Source: Setomelanomma holmii (taxonomy: Eukaryota > Ascomycota > Dothideomycetes > Pleosporales > Phaeosphaeriaceae). From it: DNA of 64,000 nt. A model generated the notes under the pieces. It made no database searches. It saw only the letters and a program-made list of their open reading frames with translations, and had not been told where the DNA came from. Positions 35,075 to 45,463 of this stretch are shown in pieces; within the stretch, counting starts at the first letter, position 1; the number at the start of each line of letters is the position of its first letter. The DNA lies in the NCBI GenBank assembly GCA_010015745.1, contig ML978154.1, positions 706,668-770,667 of the forward strand, given 5' to 3'. The position numbers were made by a program, and so were the translations under genes.

Positions 35075-37261
35075 ATGGAAACCGACGAGCCACAGCTCTA
35101 CCAGTACAGCACACCGCAATCGAATACTGCCTTCAAGCGCCCGCGTCGCAGTCTCCAGAGCTCCACCCCTTTGAGCAGCGTGTCCGAGAGTGTGTCGCCG
35201 TCCCCGCGCCATTCAGGGCAGAGTACCTTCAACCCTCAGGTCATCGATCACATCAATGCCTTGAAGCATCTGGATGACCAGCAGATCTTGCTGTTATTGC
35301 AAGCTGCGCGCAATGGAGGTCAGTATTGCTGTAGACTCAAGGTGGTGCCTTTGCTCACTTGCGCGTAGATGGAATGCGCCCTTCAGGCGCCGACAGGTCG
35401 TCAATGTCGACGCTGGGAAGTCGCGCCTCATCTTACCTGAGCGTGCCATCCAGCAGAGTGCCGAGCATGATGTCTGACCCTCGCTCCTCAATCGCATCGA
35501 CCGATTCTTCATACACGCATTATAGTGCCGCCTCATCGCGCTTGTCCACAGCCTCTTCGCGCCTATCGACCATGTCCACAGCGTCAACACCCGCGCCCAA
35601 GAACTTTGCGTGTACCTTCTGCGATAAAGCCCTGAAATCGAAACCGTACTGGAAGTCACACGAGGAGGAGTTTCACGAGCAGCGACTGACATGGCGCTGC
35701 CCAGACTGCGAACAGATCTTCCATGCTGGCAAGCGCTTCCGCGAGCATCACACTAAGCTACATGTAAGCATCCCTTTTTGTTGCAGAAACCATCCAGGTC
35801 CCTGTGCGCAAGATGGTCAGTCTGCTGGCAGGTTTTGCAATGGCGACATCCAGATTGGTTGCGTTCGTTGCGTTCGTTGCGTTCGGCCATTGCTTGCTCG
35901 CAAGCATAAGCATTTGGTGCGAAGTAGTTCATAGCATTGGCCGTTCGCCGAGCATGTTCTACGCGCTGCTGTCGTACAACGGCGACTCGAACGTTTTTTA
36001 CCAGTGTGCTTTACTGTCGAAAATATCACATGCTGATCACCAATAGGGATGTGAGCATTGCAAACAACCAAGGGAAAGTGGACAACCCACCAGTAGGAAA
36101 GCCTCGCCCTGCGTCAAGAAGTACGAGATTGTCATGCACGACAAGGATGCTTGGGGCTGCGGCTTCTGTGCTTGTCTACTAACGACCTGGGAAGAACGGT
36201 GTGAGCACATTGCGATGCACTTTGAAGAGAAGGGTAGCTCGAAGTGGAATTTCACCAATGTCGTTCTTGGCTTGCTGAAGCAACCTGAGGTCCAGAATGC
36301 ATGGAATCAGCTTATGTTACAGCGCCACGGAGAAGAGCAAAACTGGCCTACATTGTCTTGGGAGTCGAAGAAGTGCAATCGGTTGCGATACAAACTGGAA
36401 ACGAAGTGGAACATCCAAGCGTTCGACATCGAGAAACTCGTCCAAGACACATACGACTTGGCCGAGATCGAAGCGAAAGATGTAGTCGAGGCCGCGCCAG
36501 AGACGTCGACAGAAATGACGTCTGACCCCACGGACTCGAGTCAAGGCGAGATCGTGGAGTTCAAGTTGGAGACATCTGACTTCGGTGCTGATCAAAGACT
36601 TCAAAGCTCTCATGGTCTTCCACCTGAGCACACTATGATGGACCTGGATCCCGTCGAGCCAGTACAAACCATGCACCACCAAACGATGCAGCAAACCCAA
36701 TGGCCTGTTAGCAACGATATCTCTCAAACGACGATGGGCGCTGCTACAAACATGGGGGCTTTTGCTGGGTTTGATACACAAATGACCAGCATGCCAACGG
36801 ATTTCTCCCAGCCCATGGCACAGAGCTTTCAGCAGCAACAAAGTTGGCCGAACGCTGCCTTCGCATCGACTCCCGACCTCCTTAGCTTTCAGCAACAGTC
36901 AACGTATATTGGCTACAATCAGCCAAGGGAGATGGTCTCTATTCCTACCTCGCAATACGCACAGCTCGCAAACTATCCTCCGCGGCAGAGCTTACCGCCG
37001 AACTTCCTTCAACAACAGCAGCAGCACGCGAGCAGTCCGACTTCGCGGCGATACGTGCCAAAATTGATCAACATCTCAAACTCGGGTCAACGTATGCCCC
37101 AACAACAGGATCAACCACCACCGCCTCCACCCAAGGACGAAAATTCTCAGAATCGCTTTTCTCGCATGATCAACATGCGGCGGCGACCAAGTAACATTTC
37201 ACAACACAGCCTTGTCTCTCAGCGGGACGTAGGCTGGATGAACGACGACAATTGGGGGTAA
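35075..37261 (+). CDS. C2H2 zinc-finger protein, Gln-rich C-terminus
   Basis: Likely nuclear DNA-binding regulator. Exons 35075-35318, 35369-35763 and 36047-37261, in phase, 617 aa. A Ser-rich N-terminus leads to two C2H2 fingers (F-A-C-T-F-C-D-K with H-x4-H, and W-R-C-P-D-C-E-Q with H-x4-H), then a C-E-H-C segment and a third finger-like unit (W-G-C-G-F-C, H-x3-H). After that come an acidic region, a Gln/Pro-rich tail with poly-Gln runs and a basic C-terminus. The second intron is 283 nt, far longer than others here, and the open frame continues part-way into it; an extra exon or retained intron is possible. Confidence 0.82.
35858..35884 (+). repeat. 9-bp unit tandem repeat, three copies
   Basis: Three exact copies of GTTGCGTTC inside the long second intron of the zinc-finger gene. 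In the retained frame it would encode V-A-F three times. Confidence 0.6.
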
Positions 37262-38312
37262 AGTCTGAAATGGCCATCTCAAGACAGGCTGAGGACCTCG
37301 CTCAGGTCCACTGTTGTTCATCGCACGACATCAATTACGCGACCAATCACCTGTCCATTCATGCCGGCTGGTCCGGTACCGCACATCACACTCTCCTTAA
37401 GAAAGAAACAAAAACCTCACTGAGAAAGTGACCCCGAACCTCGCATCCCTCGATGCGAGCTACACGTCACCTCAACGGAGCAGAATTACACTTATAAATT
37501 TCCTTGTTGTCTATTCGTTGGCACACGATTTGGTCCGGTTTGGCGGAAGAGTATACCCATAATGCAGCGTCACGGTCGATTTTGGGCTTGATGGATGGAT
37601 TACCCATGTCAGCGTCGTAGTGTCTTTTGTCACCTAATACCCCCTTTCACCGCACGGCGCGTGTCTTGACTCCGTCGAAGTAATGAGGATTTGGCTACCA
37701 GCATAGAAGCAATTCCACCTAGATATCTCCTATCATGGTGCCGCCCATATCATCATGTATTCGATCCTGTTGGCATGTGGTAGCTCAGCAAGGCTGGCCT
37801 GCTTGGTCATTACTTCCACAAACAGCCCACGTGCACACGCGTTACACTCCAGCGGCCCAACTGCCATCACAATCGTTCATCATCGACCAACACGGCAACA
37901 TCGTCTTCATCGTCGCACGGCATAACCTCGGTGGTCTTCACCTCCGTCACCCCGCGGCATTTTCAGCGCAGGAACGGCGCGTCTGCTGCGGAAGAATAGG
38001 CGGCTAAATTGCCTCCCGTCTAAACTGCAGCAGCCCTACAGTACCGATTGATCTCTCCACTCTATAATTGACCGCTCTGAACCGCAATCGACGGCCGTTC
38101 AGCGTGACTACCACCGTCTTGGTCCAGCACGACATATGCTTGGCTGATGGAATGTCGAGCCGCCGGCTAAAGGGCCTAGGATTCTGTGGTCGTGGGGCTG
38201 ACCCCTCCTACCATACAAGTATTCGAGATGCCTCGAATACAATGCTGTATAGCATTGATCCTTCATAACCCACACAGCGACTCAATCAATTCCTGAACCA
38301 AAACTTGATATC
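37262..38312. other. intergenic gap with upstream region of the GH43 gene
   Basis: About 1 kb without a convincing gene. The only structure I see is the hairpin pair at 38220-38257, just upstream of the GH43 start. Confidence 0.5.
38220..38257. repeat. two adjacent small inverted repeats upstream of GH43
   Basis: First stem: 9-bp perfect arms 38220-38228 (GTATTCGAG) and 38233-38241, spacer 4 nt. Second stem directly after: AATGC / GCATT arms around TGTATA. They lie about 60-90 bp before the GH43 ATG, in its promoter or 5' untranslated region. They may be a dyad binding site for a regulator or a leader hairpin. Confidence 0.5.
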
Positions 38313-39293
38313 ATGGCCGACAAAGAACCTATCGTAACCCACGTCTTCACTGCCGACCCCTCGGCCCATGTCTTCAATGGCAAGCTCTACGTCTACCCCT
38401 CCCACGATCGCGAGACCGATATCCAAGACAACGATAATGGCGACCAATATGATATGAATGACTACCATGTCTTCAGCATGGAGGAAGTAGGCGGACCAGT
38501 CACAGATCACGGCGTAGCACTCAAGCAGGAAGACATTCCATGGGTCTCGAAACAGCTCTGGGCCCCCGATGCCGCGACGAAGAACGGCAAATACTACCTA
38601 TACTTTCCTGCGAGGGATAAGGATGGCATTTTCAGGATAGGTGTTGCCGTAGGAGATAAACCAGAAGGCCCATTCAAGCCGGAACCAGACTACATCAAGG
38701 GCAGCTTCAGTATCGACCCTGCAAGCTTCGTGGACCAGGATGGCGAAGCATACCTGTACTTTGGAGGCATCTGGGGCGGTCAGCTGCAATGCTGGACCAA
38801 GGGTGAATTCGACCGCGACGCGTACACCAACATGGAGGCTACATCGGGCAACGCGCTGACCGCCAAAGTCGCAAAGCTGAGCGATGACATGACACAATTT
38901 GCCTCAGAAGTCAAGGACGTCGTTGTACTCGATGAGTCGGGCGAAGCGATCAAAGCTGCAGATCACGATAGGCGGTTCTTCGAAGCTGCCTGGATGCACA
39001 AGTGTCAGGGCAAGTATTATTTCTCGTACAGCACAGGCGACACCCATTACTTGTGCTATGCGATCGGTGATAACCCGTACGGGCCGTTCACATATGGTGG
39101 AAGGATATTCGAGCCGGTCATTGGATGGACTACACATCATTCCATTGCCGAGTTCAAGGGCAAGTGGTACCTGTTTTATCATGATTCGTCGCTGTCGAGG
39201 GGTGTGAATCACCTGAGGTGTGTTAAGATCAGGGAGATTGTGTACGATGAGCAGGGGAGGATCAAACTGGCTGAGAAACAGCCTAAGATCTAG
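38313..39293 (+). CDS. glycoside hydrolase family 43, intracellular
   Basis: Beta-xylosidase or arabinofuranosidase-type enzyme with a five-bladed propeller fold. Intronless, 326 aa, the usual size of a single GH43 domain. The catalytic base block is visible at T-A-D-P-S-A-H near the N-terminus, the pKa-modulating Asp in F-S-I-D-P-A-S-F, and the probable acid Glu in R-F-F-E-A-A-W-M. There is no signal peptide, so it likely acts inside the cell on imported oligosaccharides, unlike most secreted fungal GH43 enzymes. The lack of introns and signal peptide would also suit an ancient bacterial origin, but I cannot show transfer. Confidence 0.9.
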   Translation: MADKEPIVTHVFTADPSAHVFNGKLYVYPSHDRETDIQDNDNGDQYDMNDYHVFSMEEVGGPVTDHGVALKQEDIPWVSKQLWAPDAATKNGKYYLYFPARDKDGIFRIGVAVGDKPEGPFKPEPDYIKGSFSIDPASFVDQDGEAYLYFGGIWGGQLQCWTKGEFDRDAYTNMEATSGNALTAKVAKLSDDMTQFASEVKDVVVLDESGEAIKAADHDRRFFEAAWMHKCQGKYYFSYSTGDTHYLCYAIGDNPYGPFTYGGRIFEPVIGWTTHHSIAEFKGKWYLFYHDSSLSRGVNHLRCVKIREIVYDEQGRIKLAEKQPKI

Positions 39294-39395
39294 ACTAATC
39301 AAGTCAAAAAAGTGCATTCACATATGTAGAATATGACAGCCTCCCAAACAACGTAAAAAAGAACCTCCCACAAACACCTCAAGTAACCAACCAGA

Positions 39396-40522
39396 TCAGA
39401 ACCCTGCAATGTACCGATGCTTATCCGTAACCTCCACCACCTCAAACTTATCCCCAACCTTGATCTTCCCAGCTTCCCGCGGCACACACAACATCCCATA
39501 ACACGGCTTGAACTTGATCCCCTCATCAATTCGGCGATACTTCATCAACGTATCCCACGGCTGCCGCTTATGTTCCTCCGCCGTCACTGGGTCCACGTTC
39601 GGGACATGACATCTCGCGCAGCGTTGCGTGATATCGAAGACCAATGGTTTACCACCATGTTGGCCCTTGGGCGTCACGCGCAACGTTTTCCAGCGATCTT
39701 CGTCCCATGGCGCGGAGGGGTTGCCTTTGACGAGAATGTTTGGTCGGAAACGCCGGACGTCGATGGTCAAGTTTTCAGCTGCTTTGAGACGGGTGTTTAG
39801 TTCGGCGATGGAGCTTTCGTTGCCGACGAGGAGGGGCATCAGGTCTGGGAAACATGTTGATGCGTCGCGGCCTAGGACGTTTGGTGTGCCGTTTGAGCGC
39901 AGGGGGCGGGGTTCGTCGTAGAGTGAGGCTTTGTAGACAAGGCGGACTTCTTTGCTGAAGAAGGCGTTAAAGGAGGCTGTGAGGTCGCTGGAGTAGACGC
40001 GGGCGGGCGTCCATTGATTCCAGATCTTTGCATCGTGAGTTGAGGTATTCTTGTTGAGCCATTCTTCGCTGGGGTGGGCTGGGATGGAGAATTCGAGTTT
40101 CTCGTCGATGGAGTCGGGGGCTGGGGCGGTGACGGTGAGGGTGTCGGATTTGGCGTCGTAGGATGGGCGGATCAAGGTCATTCTGGCATTATTGCGGATG
40201 GTCAAGAACTCGTAGTTTGGATACGTGACCCACATCCATTGGCGGTCTATTGAGGTTAGTATGGTTCACAGCCTGCATAAGGTTTGGTGAACGTACCAAG
40301 ATCAAGACCTGTAGGTAGAAGCTTCGCCGACTGCACAGAAATGCCATGACACGATTTGATCGGATGAATGTAAAGTGCTGTAATCTCTGTGGATGCCGGT
40401 AGTGGTCCAGCTGAGCTCTTCTTTTGCTGACTGCGTGTAAAGTAGATGTACGTAAAGACGGGCATGAAAAAGGCCGATGCGATTATGGCTAGTTGTGTGA
40501 GGTCCGAAAGTGTAGACGCCAT
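39396..40522 (-). CDS. MOSC-domain protein, mARC-like molybdenum enzyme
   Basis: Exons 40522-40297 and 40246-39396 in phase, 358 aa. A single membrane helix near the N-terminus (L-A-I-I-A-S-A-F-F-M-P-V-F) is followed by a MOSC N-terminal beta-barrel domain (I-T-A-L-Y-I-H-P-I-K-S-C) and the MOSC domain. The latter has a conserved Cys block R-C-A-R-C-H-V-P-N-V-D, the probable molybdenum cofactor site. This architecture matches mitochondrial amidoxime-reducing components, which reduce N-hydroxylated compounds with cytochrome b5 partners. The start at 40522 is preferred over an in-frame ATG at 40555. It ends about 100 bp from the convergent GH43 gene. Confidence 0.88.
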
Positions 40523-40991
40523 GATGAGACCGCAGTGTCGAGGAGATGAGAACAATTGATGCTGCTCAATTGCCGCCTATATCCGTCCTAAATACACAAC
40601 CTTGTGTTGTTGTTGACAATGCGTGCAGCTCAGTCCTTATCTATCTCTTGACTATGACTCCCTCGTTTCAATGTAGTATAGGGCGTGTATTGGCAATGCT
40701 CGGAGTCTAGAGCATGGAGCATGCATAATGCTCAGGCTTACTGCCATTCCTGAGTCGTGCATGGGAAATTTGTAATCGCATTGGGCCATGACGCAACGCG
40801 GGGGAAGAAAGAAAGCGTCGGCTTCGCGCATGTTTTAGCGCAAGTGCGTATCAAACCTCCGCGGCGAAGGGAGCATTATGACTTCTGCAACACCACACCC
40901 TATGGGTTTTCGCGGCCGACAGTGTGCTGTACACCTTCTGGTTGTCTTATCGCGAAGATGTTCGGCGTTCTTCGAGCTCCGTCAAGGATTT

Positions 40992-41555
40992 TCACCGCTT
41001 GGACTCCTCGATCTTAGTCTCCAGTTTCTTCACCTTATCCTGTCTCATCCTGCGCCTTTCTTGCCGCCTCTGCTCTATCAATCTCAATTCCTCTTCAATT
41101 CGCGCTGACAAGTCAGGATTACTCTCTTCATGCAGTGTTTCTTCCTGTATTCCCTTTCCCTTCCTTTTTTCCGCACCAGGAGGATCTTCAATCACCACAT
41201 CTTTCCCTTCCCTTTCTAACTTCATTCTCGGTTCTTCTCTTCGCTTTTGGAGCAAATTTGGCTTTGGCTGACACTCCGATATAGCTGAAGAGCAGCGTAA
41301 GTCGCCGTATTGAGGATACATCTTCTTGTTGAGAGGGAATCTGGTTGTGCCCAAGCACAGAGGGAAGGTTTTGCTCCCTTGGTTTTGCCTTACCACCATG
41401 CCGTGCGCTTGCAACTTCTGGCACGTTAAGAAGCCGCTCTTGTCGCTGCCGGAGAAGACAAAAGAGCGGTCCAAGTCAAGATCAAACAGGCCTGTTCCGG
41501 GCTTGCGCCATATGATGGGCTTGTATCGCGCAAAAACGTTTCGATGCCAAAGCAT
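40992..41555 (-). CDS. hypothetical coiled-coil protein (187 aa), doubtful
   Basis: ATG-initiated frame. The first half has no recognisable domain; the second half is strongly charged and helical (R-R-Q-E-R-R-R-M-R-Q-D-K-V-K-K-L-E). A second frame at 41482-41709 overlaps its start and contains a run of nine A on the coding strand, so the two may be parts of one frameshifted gene. It shows none of the N-terminal motifs of the neighbouring family at 42-47 kb. Family unknown. Confidence 0.35.
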   Translation of the reverse strand: MLWHRNVFARYKPIIWRKPGTGLFDLDLDRSFVFSGSDKSGFLTCQKLQAHGMVVRQNQGSKTFPLCLGTTRFPLNKKMYPQYGDLRCSSAISECQPKPNLLQKRREEPRMKLEREGKDVVIEDPPGAEKRKGKGIQEETLHEESNPDLSARIEEELRLIEQRRQERRRMRQDKVKKLETKIEESKR

Positions 41556-41709
41556 TTTCGCTGGTGAACTGTGCCCCGGTGTTGGTACGCGCTTGAGTCG
41601 CTCGGGGGTTTTTTTTTGAAGCCATATTAGCTTCGGTGGGCATTTTGAAAGCGAGAGTAAGGTATGTGAAGCGAGTTACATGAAGCGAGTTACAAATCGT
41701 GCTCATCAA

Positions 41710-42243
41710 CGGGTCCTGTTCTTATTGGGGGAGCAGAACGAATATTCAGTCGAGCGGGTTTTGATCATGACAAAGTTGATGCGATGGCTCAACAGGGTCC
41801 AACCTAAACACCAGTACCGTGGTCGAACTTTGGAACCATACAATCTGTACCAGTACGCTGTCCCTCGAGCTGGAACTAACTACGATCAACTGTATGGCAG
41901 CGTAGAGGCCGATGAGCCATCAAGATTATGCACGCGGGCACCTCGAGTGTTGATATTCATCGTAACACGTGTATTTTGATGACTCCAGGCGCCGTGGTTA
42001 TTCGCTGTTGATAGTCAGAGCGAAGTACTAAGCCAACGACTGTGGCCTAGCAGATGTTGAGGTTTCTGCAAATTGCATAGCTTCAGGCCGATTCCCGAGT
42101 ATGCCTCCACCTCAAAAAGATCATTGAGCAAATACGGGCTCTCCTGCCACCTCCTTTCTGCTTGGGTTGGCATCGACGAGCTGCTAAGCTAACACAACTT
42201 TCCGAACCACAATCTAGTGTACCAGTGGAAGCAAAGCCACACC
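41710..42243. other. intergenic gap
   Basis: About 530 bp downstream of the first member of the paralogous cluster. No convincing gene or repeat seen. Confidence 0.5.
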
Positions 42244-43314
42244 TTAGATGACTGACCTCGCTCTCTTTCCGCACGAGTCCGAGCCATCATCACCCGCCTT
42301 CCTCTTCTGTGTGTCGACACCCTGCGCTTTCCTCATCTCATCTCGGATCTTGGCCATCTGCTCCTTGAGCTCATCGACTTCCTTCCTCGCCTGAGCCAGC
42401 TCCACATCGCGCGTTTCGAGGTTGCTACACAGCTTTTCATTCTTCGCGTGGGCGTCTACAGTCAGGACCTGCTGGGACTGGAGATTCTGTTCGGTCTCCT
42501 TCAGCTGCTGTCTCCCTTCTTCCAGTTCCTTCTTTAGGGCTTCTGTCTCGTTCTTGAGCTTCTCGCGTTCTTCTTCTGCTTTCTTTGCGCGCCGCTTGAG
42601 AGAATCCTTAAGATCTGCATGACTCTGCCTTGCGGCCTCTGCCTGCCTTTTCTCACTCAATAGTTTTTTTTCATAAAGATTCTTGAGGGTATCTTTGTCG
42701 TCTTCGGCATCGTCTGCTCGGATCTTTTGCTCGCTCGACCCTGCCTGGATCCGCCCAAGTCGACTACGAAGCGCGTCCAGCTCGGCTGTGGAGGCTGGCT
42801 GGTTCTTACGCAGCATCTCGAGGATCTCGGTTAAGGGGTCACCCGACCATGTGCGTTCTGAGGTGGGGTCGTCTTCATCGTCCTTGTCAGTCGGTGACTT
42901 CTCGCCTACGACGGCATCGAGCCAGTGACTGTACGCCGCGCTTGTCATCATTTCACGGATCGTAGTTCGCCCGGAACGATCATACGCGAACGGAAAGTAG
43001 TAGAAGTACCGCCGCAATGTCTTCTTCCCTGACGAGGTCTTTCGCACAATCAATTCTTCATCGTTGTGGTGTGTCGTGAATAGCTTGACGAGTTCGGGTT
43101 CGTATACGGCGCCGAATGGTAGATGTTGTTTGCCATGGCAGCGATACCTGAGCGATATTTCTAGGGAGCCTGTAGTAATGAGGGGCCACGTCCAGGGGTC
43201 GTTGCAGTCGTACTCAGGCATGATGCTTTTGATGTCAGCTTGCAGTGTTGAGGCATCCCACGAGAAACCGCCAGTGTACCGCGGAAGCCTGTTCCGATGG
43301 ACGTTGGGCGCCAT
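42244..43314 (-). CDS. unnamed cluster family, intact member A
   Basis: Uninterrupted, 356 aa from the ATG at 43314, which aligns with the starts of the two paralogues; an in-frame ATG at 43473 would add 53 residues. N-terminal domain: G-G-F-S-W-D, then N-D-P-W-T-W-P-L-I, then F-P-F-A-Y-D-R-S-G-R-T-T-I-R. An acidic linker follows (D-K-D-D-E-D-D), then about 160 residues of coiled coil and a basic tail (K-R-K-A-G-D-D and G-K-R-A-R), a likely nuclear localisation signal. I do not recognise the family. Layout suggests a nuclear or chromatin protein that oligomerises through the coiled coil. The two sister copies downstream are broken. Confidence 0.75.
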   Translation of the reverse strand: MAPNVHRNRLPRYTGGFSWDASTLQADIKSIMPEYDCNDPWTWPLITTGSLEISLRYRCHGKQHLPFGAVYEPELVKLFTTHHNDEELIVRKTSSGKKTLRRYFYYFPFAYDRSGRTTIREMMTSAAYSHWLDAVVGEKSPTDKDDEDDPTSERTWSGDPLTEILEMLRKNQPASTAELDALRSRLGRIQAGSSEQKIRADDAEDDKDTLKNLYEKKLLSEKRQAEAARQSHADLKDSLKRRAKKAEEEREKLKNETEALKKELEEGRQQLKETEQNLQSQQVLTVDAHAKNEKLCSNLETRDVELAQARKEVDELKEQMAKIRDEMRKAQGVDTQKRKAGDDGSDSCGKRARSVI

Positions 43315-43942
43315 GGTAGTGAGCTTGGTGTTGACCTGTATGCTGCGCCGGCCTTGAGCGTGTCCAGAAGTGGAGGTACCGAGGGTCAAGTTATTGATAG
43401 CTTGATATCTTGATCGATTATCGGCGTTAGTGTATGACGGCATATCCGCCGCCAGAGAGTTCTCTTTGCCCACCTGCCTTCACCTTGATTTGAGCTCGTC
43501 AAAAGTTGCGCGCGAACATGGCCTAAGGTTGATGCTACAGCACTCGAACCAGCGCTTCTCCTGGGGCAGCAAGGCTTATGTGGTAATTGCACGTAGCCCG
43601 ACGCATTGCCTGGACTTCGAGCAGGAAGGTATCGTTGGGTCGGTGGACCACCTGAACATGGTATTTGGGATTGTAGATTTGCTGTTCTGAAGTAATATAA
43701 ATCAAGTTGAAGATCATGAAAAGAGGGAGAAGATATTAAAGCAGCTCTTACTTTTTGCCACAGCAGCACCTGACATGCTGAGGAAAGTTAGAGCCTCAAT
43801 TCTAGCATTACGCACAGTGAAGACTTGAGATGCTAGGAACAGCTACGGAGGGACCGTTCCACCCCGCCACAAGAGGTTTCCGACGTCCTTTCACCAGATG
43901 ATCCCTTTGAACGTGACCTGAAGTCCGATGCATGCCTCAGAA
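43315..43942. other. spacer between cluster members A and B
   Basis: About 630 bp. Short frames on both strands, no recognisable features. Confidence 0.5.
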
Positions 43943-45114
43943 CTACCTTTTCGGTTTCTTCTTCTTCCCTTCGACCACATTATCATCGTCGGCCTTTCTT
44001 TTGTTCTTTGCACCGTCCTCGATCTCCTGCATCTCCATCCAGATCATCTCGATCCTCTCATTCGCCTCCTTGGCCTTCTTTTTCGCTTCCTCCAGCACAC
44101 TCGTCTGCTGCTTCATCTTGTCCTCTTTGGCCTTCTTCTCAGCCTTGTTTGCACGTGCGGTCTCGTTGCTGTTGACCTTGCGGAAACGTGTGATTTCGTC
44201 CTCGAGACGGCGCTTGGCAAGATTGGCCTCAGCTACACATTTTCGTGCTTATGTACGAGTGCTAATCTGGACGCTTCGGCTTCGTCGCCTCGTCTCTTTT
44301 CTTGTTGAAGTTGCTCTCTGACAGCGCGGAGCTCCTCTTGCGACGCAGTCGTCTTGGACAAGGTAGCCTTCTTCTCCACGAGGGTGTTCATGATGTACTC
44401 AAAGGCCGTTTTTGGGCGCACATCTACGCTGGTCTTGTTGCCTGAATTGTTATGCGGAGTCGTTATCTCGACCGCAATGTGTGACTGTGTCATTGAATTG
44501 GATCCAGTGACGTAATGCGTCCAGCAGTCGAAGTCTCATTTCGGAACGCCAACTTGCTCACGAATCTTGCACTCTCTTGTGAAGTTGTACGGATAGAATC
44601 GAACCCTCCAACTCAGCCACGTCTTCCTCGCCGCATTAGGGTCATTGTAATGACCATCCGGCAGTTTCCGTCCGTTGTAGCCAGGTCCAAAGAGGTAGTC
44701 AATGAATGGCTTCGTGTATGCCACATCCTGTGGATATATTCTGTCAGCCTGGCACCTCAGTTCTCGAGGTACATGTGAACTGCATCTCTCACGTGACTCT
44801 TTGTCACTCGCTTACTCATCGTGGTTGTGTATATAATCGCTCTCTGTAGCTCTCCCAATACAACAACCTTCTGCTTCCTTCATGTCTGCTCTGTCCTCTC
44901 ACATCTGACATATTCGATGGTCTTTCTTGTAGAACCGTAGGCTGCCCGTGCTCAAGGAATGGTCGAGGTGCGCGTAATTGATGACAGACCATGTCCGCAA
45001 ATCGTTGACATCACGCCCGGGATCTCTGGCTCTGATATCGCTGTGAAGAGCGTCACCACCCCACTGGAGGTCGCCGCCGTAGCGCTTCAGGTCTGTATTG
45101 TCGAGGGCAGCCAT
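43943..45114 (-). pseudogene. cluster family member B, degenerate
   Basis: Second paralogue, same order of parts as member A: start at 45114, L-Q-W-G-G-D (FSWD position), D-L-R-T-W-S-V-I, then F-Y-P-Y-N-F-T-R-E, coiled coil, and a basic end K-K-K-K-P-K-R. A 162-nt intron (44902-44741, GTGAGA donor, GACAG acceptor) joins its first two parts in phase. Two lesions follow. An in-frame TGA at 44538-44536 falls just after the Y-P-Y-N-F-T block, and the frame continues after it with sequence matching member C. A frameshift near 44233 then separates the first and second parts of the coiled coil. No intron of workable size and phase explains either. Sequencing error is the main alternative. Confidence 0.75.
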
Positions 45115-45463
45115 CTCTGACCTCAGAGTGTCTAATCCGTCCGTGTCTGTCAGGTAGAAGAAGGCTTTTGTGGAGTGAGCTAGAAGAGTTGAGCGTTCTG
45201 ACGACATTTGGAGTTCACTTCCGCTCCTTCACCGACTTTCGTATCTGCTTGACTCAGGTCGCTAGCGCCAAGCTTCTCTTTCACCTGAAAGCGAATATCC
45301 GAGTGCTAAGTAAAACTCTCGTCCAAGTCTTCATATTCGACTTCTATGTTTTATATGGAAGGCAAAGTCTGTAGGCCTTTGGTCTCATCCAGGAGGTGAG
45401 AACCTTGGTCTGAACGCGACATCCCGAGACAATGTGAGCCAGGATAGCGTACTTTGGGCGTAA
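45115..45463. other. spacer between cluster members B and C
   Basis: About 350 bp with no convincing gene. Confidence 0.5.

Noticed and set aside
44233..44256. A 24-nt intron (GTACAT...TAG) to repair the frame in paralogue B
   Set aside because: Too short for spliceosomal splicing and it does not restore the needed phase.
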